Source of the DNA: Colwellia sp.
GTDB lineage: Bacteria > Pseudomonadota > Gammaproteobacteria > Enterobacterales > Alteromonadaceae
Length of the DNA: 64,000 bases
Reading direction: 5' to 3'
NCBI GenBank assembly: GCA_013215385.1
Contig: JABSOY010000017.1
Coordinates: 1-64,000, forward strand
In this document: positions 31,101 to 40,454 of the stretch, in pieces
Layout of the letters: each line of letters starts with the position of its first letter
Position numbering within the stretch: position 1 is the first letter of the stretch
Notes under the pieces: model-generated
The model's database searches: none
What the model saw: the letters and a program-made list of their open reading frames with translations, nothing else
What the model was told of the DNA's origin: nothing
Made by a program: the position numbers and the translations under genes

Positions 31101-31287
31101 TTGGCAATTGTCATTGTGAAAAGCCGATAAACGAGGGCTAAATTAAAGTGGCAAAAAGGTTATTTTCTCAGAAGAATAAGTAAGTCAGAGAAGCTAGGTC
31201 AGAACAGTTTTAAACTCTATTATCCGCTTTTCTCTAACGAATAGCTCTACCGTGTTTTCATTCAATAAGAAAACATATTAACAAGAC

Positions 31288-31340
31288 ATAAAAAAGAGAC
31301 AAGTTACAGGAACGACCTCCCCTATAACTGTCTCTTTTTT
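31288..31340. terminator. Bidirectional intrinsic terminator
   Basis: AAAAAAGAGACA at about 31290-31301 pairs with TGTCTCTTTTTT at about 31329-31340, with further pairs inside (GTTA/TAAC). It has T runs on both strands and serves the plus-strand SEP/PEP-CTERM gene and the minus-strand cohesin-like gene. Confidence 0.85.
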
Positions 31341-31364
31341 GTATTTATCTAACGAAATTGTTGA

Positions 31365-31931
31365 TTAACTATTTTTGTTGATCACTTTTTTACGACTGAA
31401 GAATAAAGCCATGCCCGCTATCATCATTATGGCAATGGAACTTGGCTCAGGTACTGCTTGTGCCGCTGAAGTTACTGATACTGCATTTGAATGAGTGAAG
31501 GTAACATCATAATCATCAAAAGCTCCGAGACTATAAAAGTCAATAACGTTAAAAGTACTTAAACCTTCATTTTCTGCCGTTAAATTGAAACTTGCAATAG
31601 TAAAATTGCCATCGACTGGCGCAAAGATATCTCCCCAAAAATCAAAAGACAAACCAAATCCCCACTGTGCTACCTCTAGACCTAACCATGGGTCTTGGCT
31701 ACCAAATATGTCTAAATCACTGGCAAGCGAATTTTCTTGGTAAGAAAACATTAAACTGTCGTATTCAAAATCAAAGTCAAAGGTATCTGTTTCGTCAAAA
31801 TTCAGCGCGCTTAAGGTAACGACTATGCTCTCGCCATTATTAATCGTTGTCTCGGTAATATCTATGTTGATAATGCCGGCATTAGCATTAAATGCTAGTA
31901 TGAAAGTCATCAGGGTAATTAATTTCTTCAT
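31365..31931 (-). CDS. Cohesin-like PEP-CTERM protein (second copy of the pair type)
   Basis: A 188-residue surface protein with a signal peptide at 1-18 (cut after NANA) and one cohesin-like beta domain. The opening GESIVVTLSALNFDETDTF is followed by FDFEYDSLMFSYQENSLAS and the later GNFTIASFNLTAENEGLSTF, the strand order of cohesins. The C-terminus is the sorting signal AVPEPSSIAIMMIAGMALFF plus SRKK. It shares design but little sequence with the protein at 11066. It lies 90 bases downstream of a dockerin-bearing M43 protease gene on the same strand, the same order as in the first pair, and ends at a terminator. Confidence 0.78.
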   Translation of the reverse strand: MKKLITLMTFILAFNANAGIINIDITETTINNGESIVVTLSALNFDETDTFDFDFEYDSLMFSYQENSLASDLDIFGSQDPWLGLEVAQWGFGLSFDFWGDIFAPVDGNFTIASFNLTAENEGLSTFNVIDFYSLGAFDDYDVTFTHSNAVSVTSAAQAVPEPSSIAIMMIAGMALFFSRKKVINKNS

Positions 31932-32021
31932 TTTTTTTCCTATTTATTATTTTAATGTTTACAGGTTAATTTTTTATTATTGAAACCAGCCAAACTGACT
32001 GGTCTCAACTACTTCACCTAT

Positions 32022-35000
32022 CTATTGAACAGGTCGACAACCTTGAGTATCAAAATCAACCACAATTGTTGAGTTGCTACTTGCACCTGTTAGCTCGATA
32101 TAACTCCAATAATTTTGTTCAGCGTCAGCATCGAGTGTTAAATAGATACACGCGTGATTATTAGCATCTGTTGATGATAAGTCGTACTTGTTACTCGATA
32201 ACTGAACCCAACCGCCATTGCGATAATAAAGTGCTAAGTCATCGCTGCCGTAAGCAACAGTAATAGCGACACTTTTATGGGTACCAGCATTACCAAGCGG
32301 AAAGGCAAATGTTTGTCTGTCGCCTAAACAAGTAATACTTTCTGGCGCTAAAGTACTATCTTCAAGCGCTGTTTGAGTTGAACAACTGTTTTGCAATGGC
32401 CCGTAGTTAACATTTACGCCTATGGTGTCAGTTGCTGTCGTGCCATCGTTGTCGGTAACGGTTAGCACGACATCAAAATATCCAACTTGGTTAAAGGTAT
32501 GTTTAGGGTTGGCTTTTACACTCGTGCTGCCATCACCAAAGTCCCATGAATAGCTAACAATTCGACCATAACGGTCGTTTGAACCAGTACTTGAATAGCT
32601 CACCTCAACAAATTGTTCTACACTGTTATTGCCACTAGCCATTGCGGTAGGTGGCTCTGGAGGTGGAGCTATGGTTGAACAGCGATTATAAGAACAGATG
32701 GTTCTCATTAAACGAACATCTCTGGAATTAATAATTCCATCGCCATTTAAATCAAAAGAAGCATCTAATGTTTCTCCACGTCTTACCGCCATAGAAAATG
32801 CACGAATATCAAGGGCATCTACATCGCCATCGCCATCGAAATCACCAATGGGGGTCACATCAACTTCTGCTGATATGCTATGACTTGCACCTTCATCATC
32901 GGTTACTTTGAGAGATATTTGATATTGACCAACGGTATTATATATATAGGTAGGGTTAGCTAAATCACTGGTATTTCCGTCGCCAAACTCCCAAAAATAA
33001 CTAACAATGCTGCCATCTTCGTCACTCGAACCATTACTGCTTAAGTGAAGTTCATTGCCGGCAATAGTGATGTAGTCTCCATTAGCTTGAGCAACAGGAA
33101 GTTCATTAGGTAAAGAGTGGTCGGCGTCGTCACGAATATCGTAATAAGCTTTAAAAGTAACTTCACTGTATGCACCAAAAGGGTCGATCATCACATTAAA
33201 GATGCCACCCTCAGTAAATTTACAACTCTCTAAGGCACCAGGGCCATCCCAAGGTCGACAGCTAAATGACTCGATAGATACGGCTTTATTTTGGCTAACG
33301 TGCAAGTCTGGATCACCACTTGAACCGGCAACAATTTCAATAACAACTAATGAAGCTGCAGTGGGTACGCTAAACTTGTAAGTGCGAGCTTCTGCGCCCT
33401 TTTCAGAGGATAAACCTATTTCTTCTATTAAGTAGACTCGAGAACAACCATCGCAAAGCTCGGCATCATTAGGGTTGTAAAGTGTGATACTTACGTCTGT
33501 TGTTGTGGTACTGCTTACGCCTTCATTATCGGTAACTGTTAGTGAAGCATTGTATTGTCCAAGTTGATTATAAATATATACCGGGTTTGCTTCTATGCTG
33601 GTATCACCATTACCAAAGTCCCAATAAAAATCAGTAATACTACCGTCTACATCTACAGATGAGTCACTATTAAAATGAACTTCATGGTCAATCATCGCTT
33701 GATAATGAGGGTTGGTATTCGCAAAAGGTGGCTGATTAGCCGTGTCTTTTGTTTCGTAATAAACCTGTAATTCACCATCCCAATACTCAGCAAATGGCTG
33801 GATTAGAATATTGAAAGTGCCACCTTGGCTAAATTCACAGTACTCTGCAAGTTTCGCGGCGCTAAATGGTGCACAATCAGCATCTTCAATAGTCACGACT
33901 TTATTTTGACTAACATACATATCTGGATCGCCACCATAAGCGCCAGCTAAAACAATAACGACTTTTTCTGCTTGATCAGGAATAGTAAATTGGAATTTTT
34001 TGGGTTCAACACCAACAGCAGACCACAAACCACCTTGTTTAATAACATGATAACGTTTACTACCTGCTGTTAATAATGGGTCTGCTACCGCCAATACTTG
34101 TAAACTTGCTTGGTTGTATTCACTGAAAGCATGAACCGATGCATAATATGATTGATCAGACTTAGGTCCTAAAATACCAATAAATTCAGGCGTAGCTGTA
34201 GATAAGAATGAAACATAATCTGCTTGCCAACTGCCACTTGGCAGAAGCGTAGACTCTTTACCAACAGACACATACATATCAGGGTCTTGCGTGTAACCTG
34301 AAAGATAAAAGGCGAGTGCAGGTGTTCCTTCTGGCGGAGTTATCACAAAAGTATCTATAGCATCTTTTTCAGCAGATAAATTATCGAAACTTGCTATTAC
34401 GTCGCCACTAGGTCCGTTATCAATACCGGATACGCCATCCCAATAATGGGAAGCATCAGCAGTTAACTCGGTTAAACCCGTTGCAATAAGGTTGGAATTT
34501 GACCATAACGTTGAACGTGCATCACCATGAAGTGCAGCAGTCATTCGCGAGACTTGATCTTGGGTAAACATTGCATAGTTGCTGGTGTAATGCATGAAGT
34601 TTTCTGTATTGGTTGGTTGACCAAGACAATTCTTAGAGTTTTCATACATGTCAGTTGACAGTGACATTTGTGGAGTATCACAGCTTCGGTCGCCGGTTAA
34701 ACCACAAAAAGTTTCATTGGCTATAGAACAACTGTCTCCCGAAAAAGTATGCGGTAAGTTTAGCCAGTGACCAAATTCGTGTGTTAACACAGAGCGAAAG
34801 TTTTCATCTGTGTTATCACCCACATACCAACCGTTATAGACAACACGTGAGGTATTAGCTTGGCTCATGGAAATCTCTGGGTACCAAGCGACACCCGAGT
34901 TATTGGTTGAGCCATCATCATATAAATCGTTCATAATATAAACGTTCATATATTTGAAGTTATCCCAGGCATCTGCCGCGATCAGCTCGTCTGCACCACT

Positions 35001-35660
35001 ACCGTTACCATACCCCGCTTGTTCATGGTTATATCGAACAATACCGGTTGTAGCTTGGCCGTCGGGAGATTTTTTGGCTAAGACAAATTCAACATTTAAG
35101 CTTTCACGTATTTCCTGAAATTGAGGCGCAATCGGACCATCTTGATCATTAGTACCTTGAAAGTCTTCATTTAATCGTTGTAAGGCATCAATAATCTTTT
35201 CATCGGTTAAACAAGCTTCTGATGTATCGTCGCAGGTAAATAGTTCGCCATAAACATGAAATACCACCGGAATATAATAACGACCAGCGATACCGTTACC
35301 GGCTGAATCTGTAGTTGAATTCAAAAGTGATTGAGATTTACTTAATTTAAAACCGGCACTCTTGTTATTTTTAGCGTTTGTTTGTAATTGTGTTTTTAGT
35401 TGCTGCTGTAACTTTGACCAGTCTTGACCATTATCATCAATACTACACACTTTGCTCGACGGAGACTGAGTTGTTCTCGCAGTCTGAGGCTGCTTAGCCC
35501 CTTTAATTTCATTTTTGAGCTTTATTTGTTTGCTACTACTGATTTGTACGGATTTTTTAACGATCAACTTTTTTGTTGCTTCACTGGCAAGCGTCGTTAA
35601 AGATGCGGTTAGCATCACTAACATCGACAGCCGTATTATTCCTTTATTATTGAAACTCAT
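32022..35660 (-). CDS. Secreted M43-family (pappalysin/cytophagalysin-like) metalloprotease with PKD, PPC and dockerin-like modules
   Basis: The 1212-residue product has a signal peptide (about 1-26). The M43 zinc site HEFGHWLNLPH is at 294-304 and is followed by the GDRSCDTP-type loop of the family. Downstream are three PKD domains (each with a WDFGNGD or EFGDGNTS or WDFGDGST phrase and a closing VTDNEG/VTDDEG/VTDNDG) and several pre-peptidase C-terminal (PPC) modules with G.DPDMYVSQNK. Between PKD domains 2 and 3 lies a dockerin-like pair, DFDGDGDVDALDIRAFS and DLNGDGIINSRDVRLMRT. The ATG has AAGGGG upstream. The gene is followed by a cohesin-like PEP-CTERM gene, so the product may be docked at the surface. 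Confidence 0.9.
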   Translation of the reverse strand: MSFNNKGIIRLSMLVMLTASLTTLASEATKKLIVKKSVQISSSKQIKLKNEIKGAKQPQTARTTQSPSSKVCSIDDNGQDWSKLQQQLKTQLQTNAKNNKSAGFKLSKSQSLLNSTTDSAGNGIAGRYYIPVVFHVYGELFTCDDTSEACLTDEKIIDALQRLNEDFQGTNDQDGPIAPQFQEIRESLNVEFVLAKKSPDGQATTGIVRYNHEQAGYGNGSGADELIAADAWDNFKYMNVYIMNDLYDDGSTNNSGVAWYPEISMSQANTSRVVYNGWYVGDNTDENFRSVLTHEFGHWLNLPHTFSGDSCSIANETFCGLTGDRSCDTPQMSLSTDMYENSKNCLGQPTNTENFMHYTSNYAMFTQDQVSRMTAALHGDARSTLWSNSNLIATGLTELTADASHYWDGVSGIDNGPSGDVIASFDNLSAEKDAIDTFVITPPEGTPALAFYLSGYTQDPDMYVSVGKESTLLPSGSWQADYVSFLSTATPEFIGILGPKSDQSYYASVHAFSEYNQASLQVLAVADPLLTAGSKRYHVIKQGGLWSAVGVEPKKFQFTIPDQAEKVVIVLAGAYGGDPDMYVSQNKVVTIEDADCAPFSAAKLAEYCEFSQGGTFNILIQPFAEYWDGELQVYYETKDTANQPPFANTNPHYQAMIDHEVHFNSDSSVDVDGSITDFYWDFGNGDTSIEANPVYIYNQLGQYNASLTVTDNEGVSSTTTTDVSITLYNPNDAELCDGCSRVYLIEEIGLSSEKGAEARTYKFSVPTAASLVVIEIVAGSSGDPDLHVSQNKAVSIESFSCRPWDGPGALESCKFTEGGIFNVMIDPFGAYSEVTFKAYYDIRDDADHSLPNELPVAQANGDYITIAGNELHLSSNGSSDEDGSIVSYFWEFGDGNTSDLANPTYIYNTVGQYQISLKVTDDEGASHSISAEVDVTPIGDFDGDGDVDALDIRAFSMAVRRGETLDASFDLNGDGIINSRDVRLMRTICSYNRCSTIAPPPEPPTAMASGNNSVEQFVEVSYSSTGSNDRYGRIVSYSWDFGDGSTSVKANPKHTFNQVGYFDVVLTVTDNDGTTATDTIGVNVNYGPLQNSCSTQTALEDSTLAPESITCLGDRQTFAFPLGNAGTHKSVAITVAYGSDDLALYYRNGGWVQLSSNKYDLSSTDANNHACIYLTLDADAEQNYWSYIELTGASSNSTIVVDFDTQGCRPVQ

Positions 35661-36311
35661 GTTTCACCCCTTCTATCACTTTATTATTATATTTATTAAC
35701 CCTTTAAAATATTCGCCTACGTTTGGCGCTTGGCGTTGTTATTTTTAGCTGAGCTAATTGCTAATTTTTTACTGATATTATTTTGTTCAACGCTTCCTGT
35801 TTTTTATTAATCATCATGAAAAAGCGTTCAACTAATCAACAATACCAGAGCATAATATATTCCATATACAGTATATTGTATATCATAATATAAATGGTAT
35901 GACTTAAAGTTAATGCTGGTTAGCGTCAACAGCATCATAAATTTGATATTTTTTACAAAGTGATAAAGAACTAAGCACAATAAAAATAAGGTGTTATGGC
36001 TTTTTTATGCCTCGCCATATTCTCTATCGACTCGTGACATCCCTAAAAAAAAGCGTTATTGTAAGCAGTGCTATTTTATCTCACACATTTGATAGCCCTT
36101 AATAGCTAAAGATACTCAACTAAGCTCTGTGGACATCAAAAAATTGCTGTCTAAAGGTAGATTTAAAGCTACGTTGGTTATGGATAAAGCATGTAAATTA
36201 CATAATGCAATTAGAAAACCAAGTTATTGATTAAAATATAAAATATTATCGAAGCACTGAATTTTACCCTAGTGTATTTTTTTGTAAAACAGATATAAGT
36301 GAAAACGAAAA
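35661..36311. other. Divergent intergenic region, no gene seen
   Basis: About 650 bases. A strongly AT-rich, partly palindromic stretch at about 35849-35892 (TATATTCCATATACAGTATA and its neighbours) may be the promoter area of the M43 gene or of the SMP-30-like gene. A frame near 36118-36230 (starts at CTCTGTGGACATC) looks like a short degraded coding stretch, but I cannot match it to a family. Confidence 0.4.
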
Positions 36312-37208
36312 ATGAATAGAAAACTAATTATTGTCTTGGCTTATGGGGTTTTATTGTCCGTAGTTTCTATAACCTCATCAGCTAAGGTAGTTGTTACTGA
36401 CTGGTTGCCAGACAATACTTTCACTGATGGAATTGAAGGGCCGGCTGTTGATAAAAATGGTTATTTGTATGTTGTTAATTTTTCTACTAACGGCACCATA
36501 GGCAAAGTAGACCCTATGGGTAACGCAAAGATTTTTTTGACCTTACCCAAGGGAAGTATCGGTAATGGCATTCGCTTTAATAAATTCGGTGATATGTTTA
36601 TTGCAGATTATACTGGGCACAATATTTTGAAAGTGGCGGCGAATACTAAGGATATTAGTGTTTATGCTCATAATGACAAAATGAATCAGCCGAATGATAT
36701 TGCCATGATGAAATCCGGTATATTATTTTCAAGCGATCCCAATTGGAGTGATAACTCTGGACAAATTTGGCGTATTGATACTGATGGCAGTACGCACCTC
36801 ATCGAAAGTAATATGGGCACGACTAATGGCATTGAAGTGTCTCCCGATCAAAAGCACTTATACGTAAATGAAAGCGTGCAACGTAGCGTATGGATTTATG
36901 ATATAAATGCCGATCACAGTTTAAGTAACAAACGATTATTTATTCAATTCGATGATTTTGGCTTAGACGGTATGAAAACTGATAACCTAGGTAATTTATA
37001 TATTGCTCGTTATGGAAAAGGTGTAGTCGCTAAGGTATCCCCCAAAGGTAAGCTGCTCATTGAAATACAATTAAAAGGTTCATTCCCAACTAATATTACG
37101 TTTGGCGGTAAAGACGGTAAGCAAGTGTTTGTGACTATGCAAAAGCGTGGTGCTATCGAAACTTTCAAGGTAAATACTGCTGGTGCAAGTGTTTTTGATA
37201 ATCATTAA
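36312..37208 (+). CDS. Periplasmic SMP-30/gluconolactonase-like propeller protein
   Basis: The 298-residue product has a signal peptide (about 1-23) and repeated blades of the SMP-30/gluconolaconase/LRE type (EGPAVDKNGYLYVVNF, NGIRFNKFGDMFIADY, QPNDIAMMKSGILFSSDP, TTNGIEVSPDQKHLYVNES, DGMKTDNLGNLYIARY). The pattern E-G-P, N-D-I, N-G-I and D-G-M, with metal-binding Glu and Asn residues at blade edges, is typical of calcium-dependent lactonases. The substrate is unknown. The site upstream is weak (AAGTG). It stands alone, divergent from the M43 protease gene and convergent with the kinase cluster. Confidence 0.85.
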   Translation: MNRKLIIVLAYGVLLSVVSITSSAKVVVTDWLPDNTFTDGIEGPAVDKNGYLYVVNFSTNGTIGKVDPMGNAKIFLTLPKGSIGNGIRFNKFGDMFIADYTGHNILKVAANTKDISVYAHNDKMNQPNDIAMMKSGILFSSDPNWSDNSGQIWRIDTDGSTHLIESNMGTTNGIEVSPDQKHLYVNESVQRSVWIYDINADHSLSNKRLFIQFDDFGLDGMKTDNLGNLYIARYGKGVVAKVSPKGKLLIEIQLKGSFPTNITFGGKDGKQVFVTMQKRGAIETFKVNTAGASVFDNH

Positions 37209-37269
37209 GTGCGCAAAAAGACACACTTATTCCCGCCCACTTTCCATCTTCAATTTGTCTAAGGATATA

Positions 37270-38550
37270 TTATTCAGGAATTTCAATTGGAAATGTTAGG
37301 ATAAATTGAGTACCTTGTGCTAATTCACTAAGGCAGGTTATTTCTCCCTGAAGGCTTTGCGTGATGAGGTTATACACTATGTACATGCCAAGACCACTGC
37401 CGCCAGTGCCACGTTTAGTAGTAAAAAAAGGCTCAAAAATCATTTTTGTTGTAATTTTATCCATACCATTACCATCATCACTGTAGTTCAATATAACTTT
37501 GCCTTGGCATGTTTTAATATCAAGAAAGATAGCGCCTTTTTGCTCATCACTATAAGCATGATGAATAGAGTTCATCACTAAATTGGTGATTATTTGTGAA
37601 ATATCACCCGGAATAGTGTTCATGGTGATATTGGTTTCTCCCGTTACTTCGATATGATGGTGGGCGCGTTTAATGGCTGGCTGGAGACTTTGCACGACTT
37701 TATTGGTGTATTCAAGTAAATTGATTTCGCGTTTACGTTCACTGGTTTGATCGACCGCGACCAACTTAAAATTGGATATTTGTTCGGCGGCACGGTTTAA
37801 ATTAGCTAAAATTATTTCTGCCGATTTTGGTGCACTTTGCAGGAAATCATCGAGATCTTTTTTACGCATCCCACCTTTCTCATAACATTCGACTAACTGC
37901 TCAAGCTTTTCTTGTAAAAATGACGCTCCGGTAACACAAATGCCAATAGGTGTATTAAGCTCATGTGCTACCCCTGCGACCAAGCGACCAAGTGAGGCCA
38001 TTTTTTCTGACTCAACCAGTTGGTTTTGTGTTGTCATCAATTTCTCAATCGAGTCTTGCAACTCCTTTGTTCGCTCTTTTACTATCTCCTCTAATTGGGC
38101 CTTGTGCTCCCTTAATTCGGCTTCGGCTTGCTCTCGCACTTTACAGGCTTGATCTAACAATTGTTTTTCTTTATGCAGCTCCAAAAAAACCGAGACTTTA
38201 CTGCGGACAATTTCTTCGTTAATGGGTTTAATCAAATAGTCGACCGCACCACTGGCATAACCGGTAAATTCAAACGCTTCATCTCGGGCGAAGGCGGTAA
38301 TAAAAATAACGGGGATATGGCTAGTTTTGGGATGTTCTAATATTAAGGTTGCGGTTTCAAAGCCATCCATACCAGGCATTTGTACATCCATTAAGATCAA
38401 GGCAAAATTATATTTATGGGCAACAGCTAGCGCCTGTTGCCCCGATAAAGCTTTTACTATATCTACGTCAAGCAAGGCAAGTGTTCGCTCAAAAACGCGG
38501 AGATTATTAGGCTCATCGTCAACAATGAGTATCTTAGGTTTTTCAATCAT
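37270..38550 (-). CDS. Response-regulator/histidine-kinase hybrid (REC-HisKA-HATPase)
   Basis: The 426-residue soluble protein starts with a receiver domain (KILIVDDEPNN, phosphoacceptor Asp in FALILMDVQMPGMDG), then a coiled coil, a HisKA helix (MASLGRLVAGVAHELNTPIG) and a HATPase domain (NLVMNSIHHA, YSDDGNGM, GTGGSGLGMYIV). Such receiver-first kinases pass a phosphate from an upstream kinase on to another target, or are switched by it. The start could be GTG at 38553 or the ATG at 38550; I prefer ATG, with AGGA about eight bases upstream. It overlaps the cheB-like gene by eight bases, and it is the last gene of the cheR/cheB cluster. Confidence 0.88.
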   Translation of the reverse strand: MIEKPKILIVDDEPNNLRVFERTLALLDVDIVKALSGQQALAVAHKYNFALILMDVQMPGMDGFETATLILEHPKTSHIPVIFITAFARDEAFEFTGYASGAVDYLIKPINEEIVRSKVSVFLELHKEKQLLDQACKVREQAEAELREHKAQLEEIVKERTKELQDSIEKLMTTQNQLVESEKMASLGRLVAGVAHELNTPIGICVTGASFLQEKLEQLVECYEKGGMRKKDLDDFLQSAPKSAEIILANLNRAAEQISNFKLVAVDQTSERKREINLLEYTNKVVQSLQPAIKRAHHHIEVTGETNITMNTIPGDISQIITNLVMNSIHHAYSDEQKGAIFLDIKTCQGKVILNYSDDGNGMDKITTKMIFEPFFTTKRGTGGSGLGMYIVYNLITQSLQGEITCLSELAQGTQFILTFPIEIPE

Positions 38551-39184
38551 CACCTTGATCCTTTAAGGACAAATTAATTAAAAAAGTACTGATGTCTTTT
38601 AAGGGTAAAATATGATCGACCTTATGCGATGCGATGGCAGCTGTTGGCATAAAGCTCGCCTCAGCAGTACTAGGGTCTTGTACTATAGTTAAACCGCCAT
38701 TTATTTTGATCATTTTTAATCCCTGACTGCCGTCACTACTTGCCCCTGTAAGTATAAGACCAATTAGCTGATTTTTGTAGCAATGACTAGCACTTTCAAA
38801 TAATACATCGATTGAAGGCAGTGCATAATTTACTGGGGGCTCCAGACTAAAGCTAAAGGTTTGTTGCTGCTCTATTAATAAATGGTACTGGGCAGGGGCA
38901 ATATAAATATGCCCTGCTTTGATCTTGTCGCCCATTGTTGCTGCAAATACTGGCATTGAGCAGCGACCTTTAAAATATTCTACCAAAAAGTCTTCATCAC
39001 TATCATCAATCGACGTTAAGTTATTTTCTCCTCTATGTTGTAAGACAATAATTGCGAGTGAAAAGGAGTTAGGTAACAGAGGTAATAAAAGCTCTAATGC
39101 AGCTAAACCGCCTGCGGACACCCCAATAACTAAGGCACTATACGCATGTTTTTTTGACTGAGATGTTGGCATTGTCTTAATCAT
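38543..39184 (-). CDS. Stand-alone CheB-type methylesterase domain protein
   Basis: The 213-residue product corresponds to the catalytic domain of CheB alone; it has no receiver domain. The catalytic triad is visible as Ser23 (GVSAGGLAAL), His50 (VLQHRGEN) and Asp151 (LTGASSDGSQGL). CheB demethylates or deamidates glutamyl side chains on chemoreceptors; the partner CheR is encoded directly upstream with an eight-base overlap. Without its own receiver, control would have to come from elsewhere, plausibly the adjacent REC-kinase. No chemoreceptor gene is in view. The cluster may serve the large hybrid kinase, whose coiled-coil region could be the methylated target, but this is inference. Confidence 0.87.
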   Translation of the reverse strand: MIKTMPTSQSKKHAYSALVIGVSAGGLAALELLLPLLPNSFSLAIIVLQHRGENNLTSIDDSDEDFLVEYFKGRCSMPVFAATMGDKIKAGHIYIAPAQYHLLIEQQQTFSFSLEPPVNYALPSIDVLFESASHCYKNQLIGLILTGASSDGSQGLKMIKINGGLTIVQDPSTAEASFMPTAAIASHKVDHILPLKDISTFLINLSLKDQGDD

Positions 39185-40067
39185 AATTTATCTTTTGATA
39201 AATTTTTTCTTTTTTAGCAATGCAAAGAAAATTTTTACTTTGCCCACTAAAGTCTAATGACTCCTTGTCACCTAATAATAAATAACCTCGATGAAGCAAA
39301 CTTTGTTGAAAAACCTTAAGCACCTTATTTTGTAATACTTGGTCAAAATAAATAAGGACATTGCGACAAATAATAAGGTGCATTTTGGCAAAGCTTTGGT
39401 CTTTCATTAAATTATGGTTGGCAAAAGTAATATGTTCTTTTAGCGACGAGTGCATTTTAGCGTGCCGATGTTTGGCTTGATAATAATCGGCAAAAGAGGC
39501 TTTGCCGCCAGAAAGTAAATAGTTATGGGTAAATCCAGCCATTTTTTCTGCGGGATAAATAGCTTTTTCGGCAATGTCCAGAGAATGATTGTTAAAATCT
39601 GTGGCGTAAATACGGCAACGCGATAACAAACCTTCTTCTTTGAGCATAATAGCAACCGAATAGACTTCCTCACCCGTAGCACAACCCGCATGCCAAATAT
39701 TGACTCGGGAATAGGTTTTTAATTGGGTAAAGACTTGTTGCCTTAGCGTATTGAATACTTTCGGATCACGAAACATTTCTGTCACGGTTACCGACATTTC
39801 TTTTAAAAACAGCTCGAAAAAATCAACCTCATGTAAAATTTTAGCAATCATCTCAGATATATTATTCAAAGCTGTTTTACGCATACAGTTATTAATACGT
39901 CTGGTGATTGACGCTCTGGCGTAGTGGTGAAAATCGTAACCATAACGAAATAAAACAGCTTGCAGCAATAAGTTTATTTCAAAGTCTTCTATTTCGATTT
40001 TGTTAACGACATTGTTCAAACTCACCTCAGTAATTAAGGAGGCTGATTCGGTCAATTTTTCTGACAA
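39177..40067 (-). CDS. CheR-type methyltransferase
   Basis: The 296-residue product contains the N-terminal all-helical CheR domain (RYGYDFHHYARASITRRI) and the SAM-dependent methyltransferase domain (NIWHAGCATGEEVYSVAIML, RIYATDFNNHSLDIAEKAIY, LIICRNVLIYFD). It methylates glutamates of chemoreceptor-type coiled coils. The start is a TTG at 40067, supported by a perfect AAGGAGG five bases away. That site lies directly next to the end of an inverted-repeat element, which fills the whole upstream region, so the element may supply or separate the promoter. It is followed by cheB. Confidence 0.9.
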   Translation of the reverse strand: MSEKLTESASLITEVSLNNVVNKIEIEDFEINLLLQAVLFRYGYDFHHYARASITRRINNCMRKTALNNISEMIAKILHEVDFFELFLKEMSVTVTEMFRDPKVFNTLRQQVFTQLKTYSRVNIWHAGCATGEEVYSVAIMLKEEGLLSRCRIYATDFNNHSLDIAEKAIYPAEKMAGFTHNYLLSGGKASFADYYQAKHRHAKMHSSLKEHITFANHNLMKDQSFAKMHLIICRNVLIYFDQVLQNKVLKVFQQSLLHRGYLLLGDKESLDFSGQSKNFLCIAKKEKIYQKINYD

Positions 40068-40084
40068 TAGATCCTCCTTAGTAA

Positions 40085-40443
40085 TACCAATTCCAATAAG
40101 TTTCTTCCCACTCAGCGAGAGTTAAAAGTCTTAGAGGCACAGGTTCATAGTTCCAGACTGAACCTAAGCACCTACATCCGTGTAGGCGAGGCATTGATTG
40201 TAGATAATGGTTATTCTCGGTAATTGCTCCTGCATTACCCTAATGTCCTACATCCATGTAGGAACCATATCAAAGTCAATAACGCTGCATGTAAGCCTTT
40301 TAAACTCGCCCTTTGGGAGCTTTCCAGCGATTCGATAACCGCACATAATTTCTTTCATATAGAGTGACTATATGCAAAAAAATTCTATTTGTTCCCAAAA
40401 CGCTGGCCAGCTCTGAGTGGGAACTAACTTAATGGACTTGGTA
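40085..40443. repeat. Long inverted repeat (intergenic hairpin element, copy 2)
   Basis: A 359-base element starts and ends with inverted arms. The left arm TACCAATTCCAATAAGTTTC continues as TTCCCACTCAGCGAG. The right arm, read in reverse complement, is TACCAAGTCCATTAAGTTAG followed by TTCCCACTCAGAGC. Inner pairs include TACATCCGTGTAGG at about 40171-40184 and CCTACATCCATGTAGGA at about 40248-40263, themselves short palindromes. It shares GGCATTGATTG...ATTCT with the element at 7.6 kb. It has no coding potential and separates the large kinase gene from cheR. Confidence 0.75.
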
Positions 40444-40454
40444 TGAACATTGAG

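Noticed and set aside
36118-36233. Short coding-like stretch before the SMP-30-like gene
   Set aside because: Two frames read without stops for about 35 codons, but neither resembles a known transposase or other family well enough to call.
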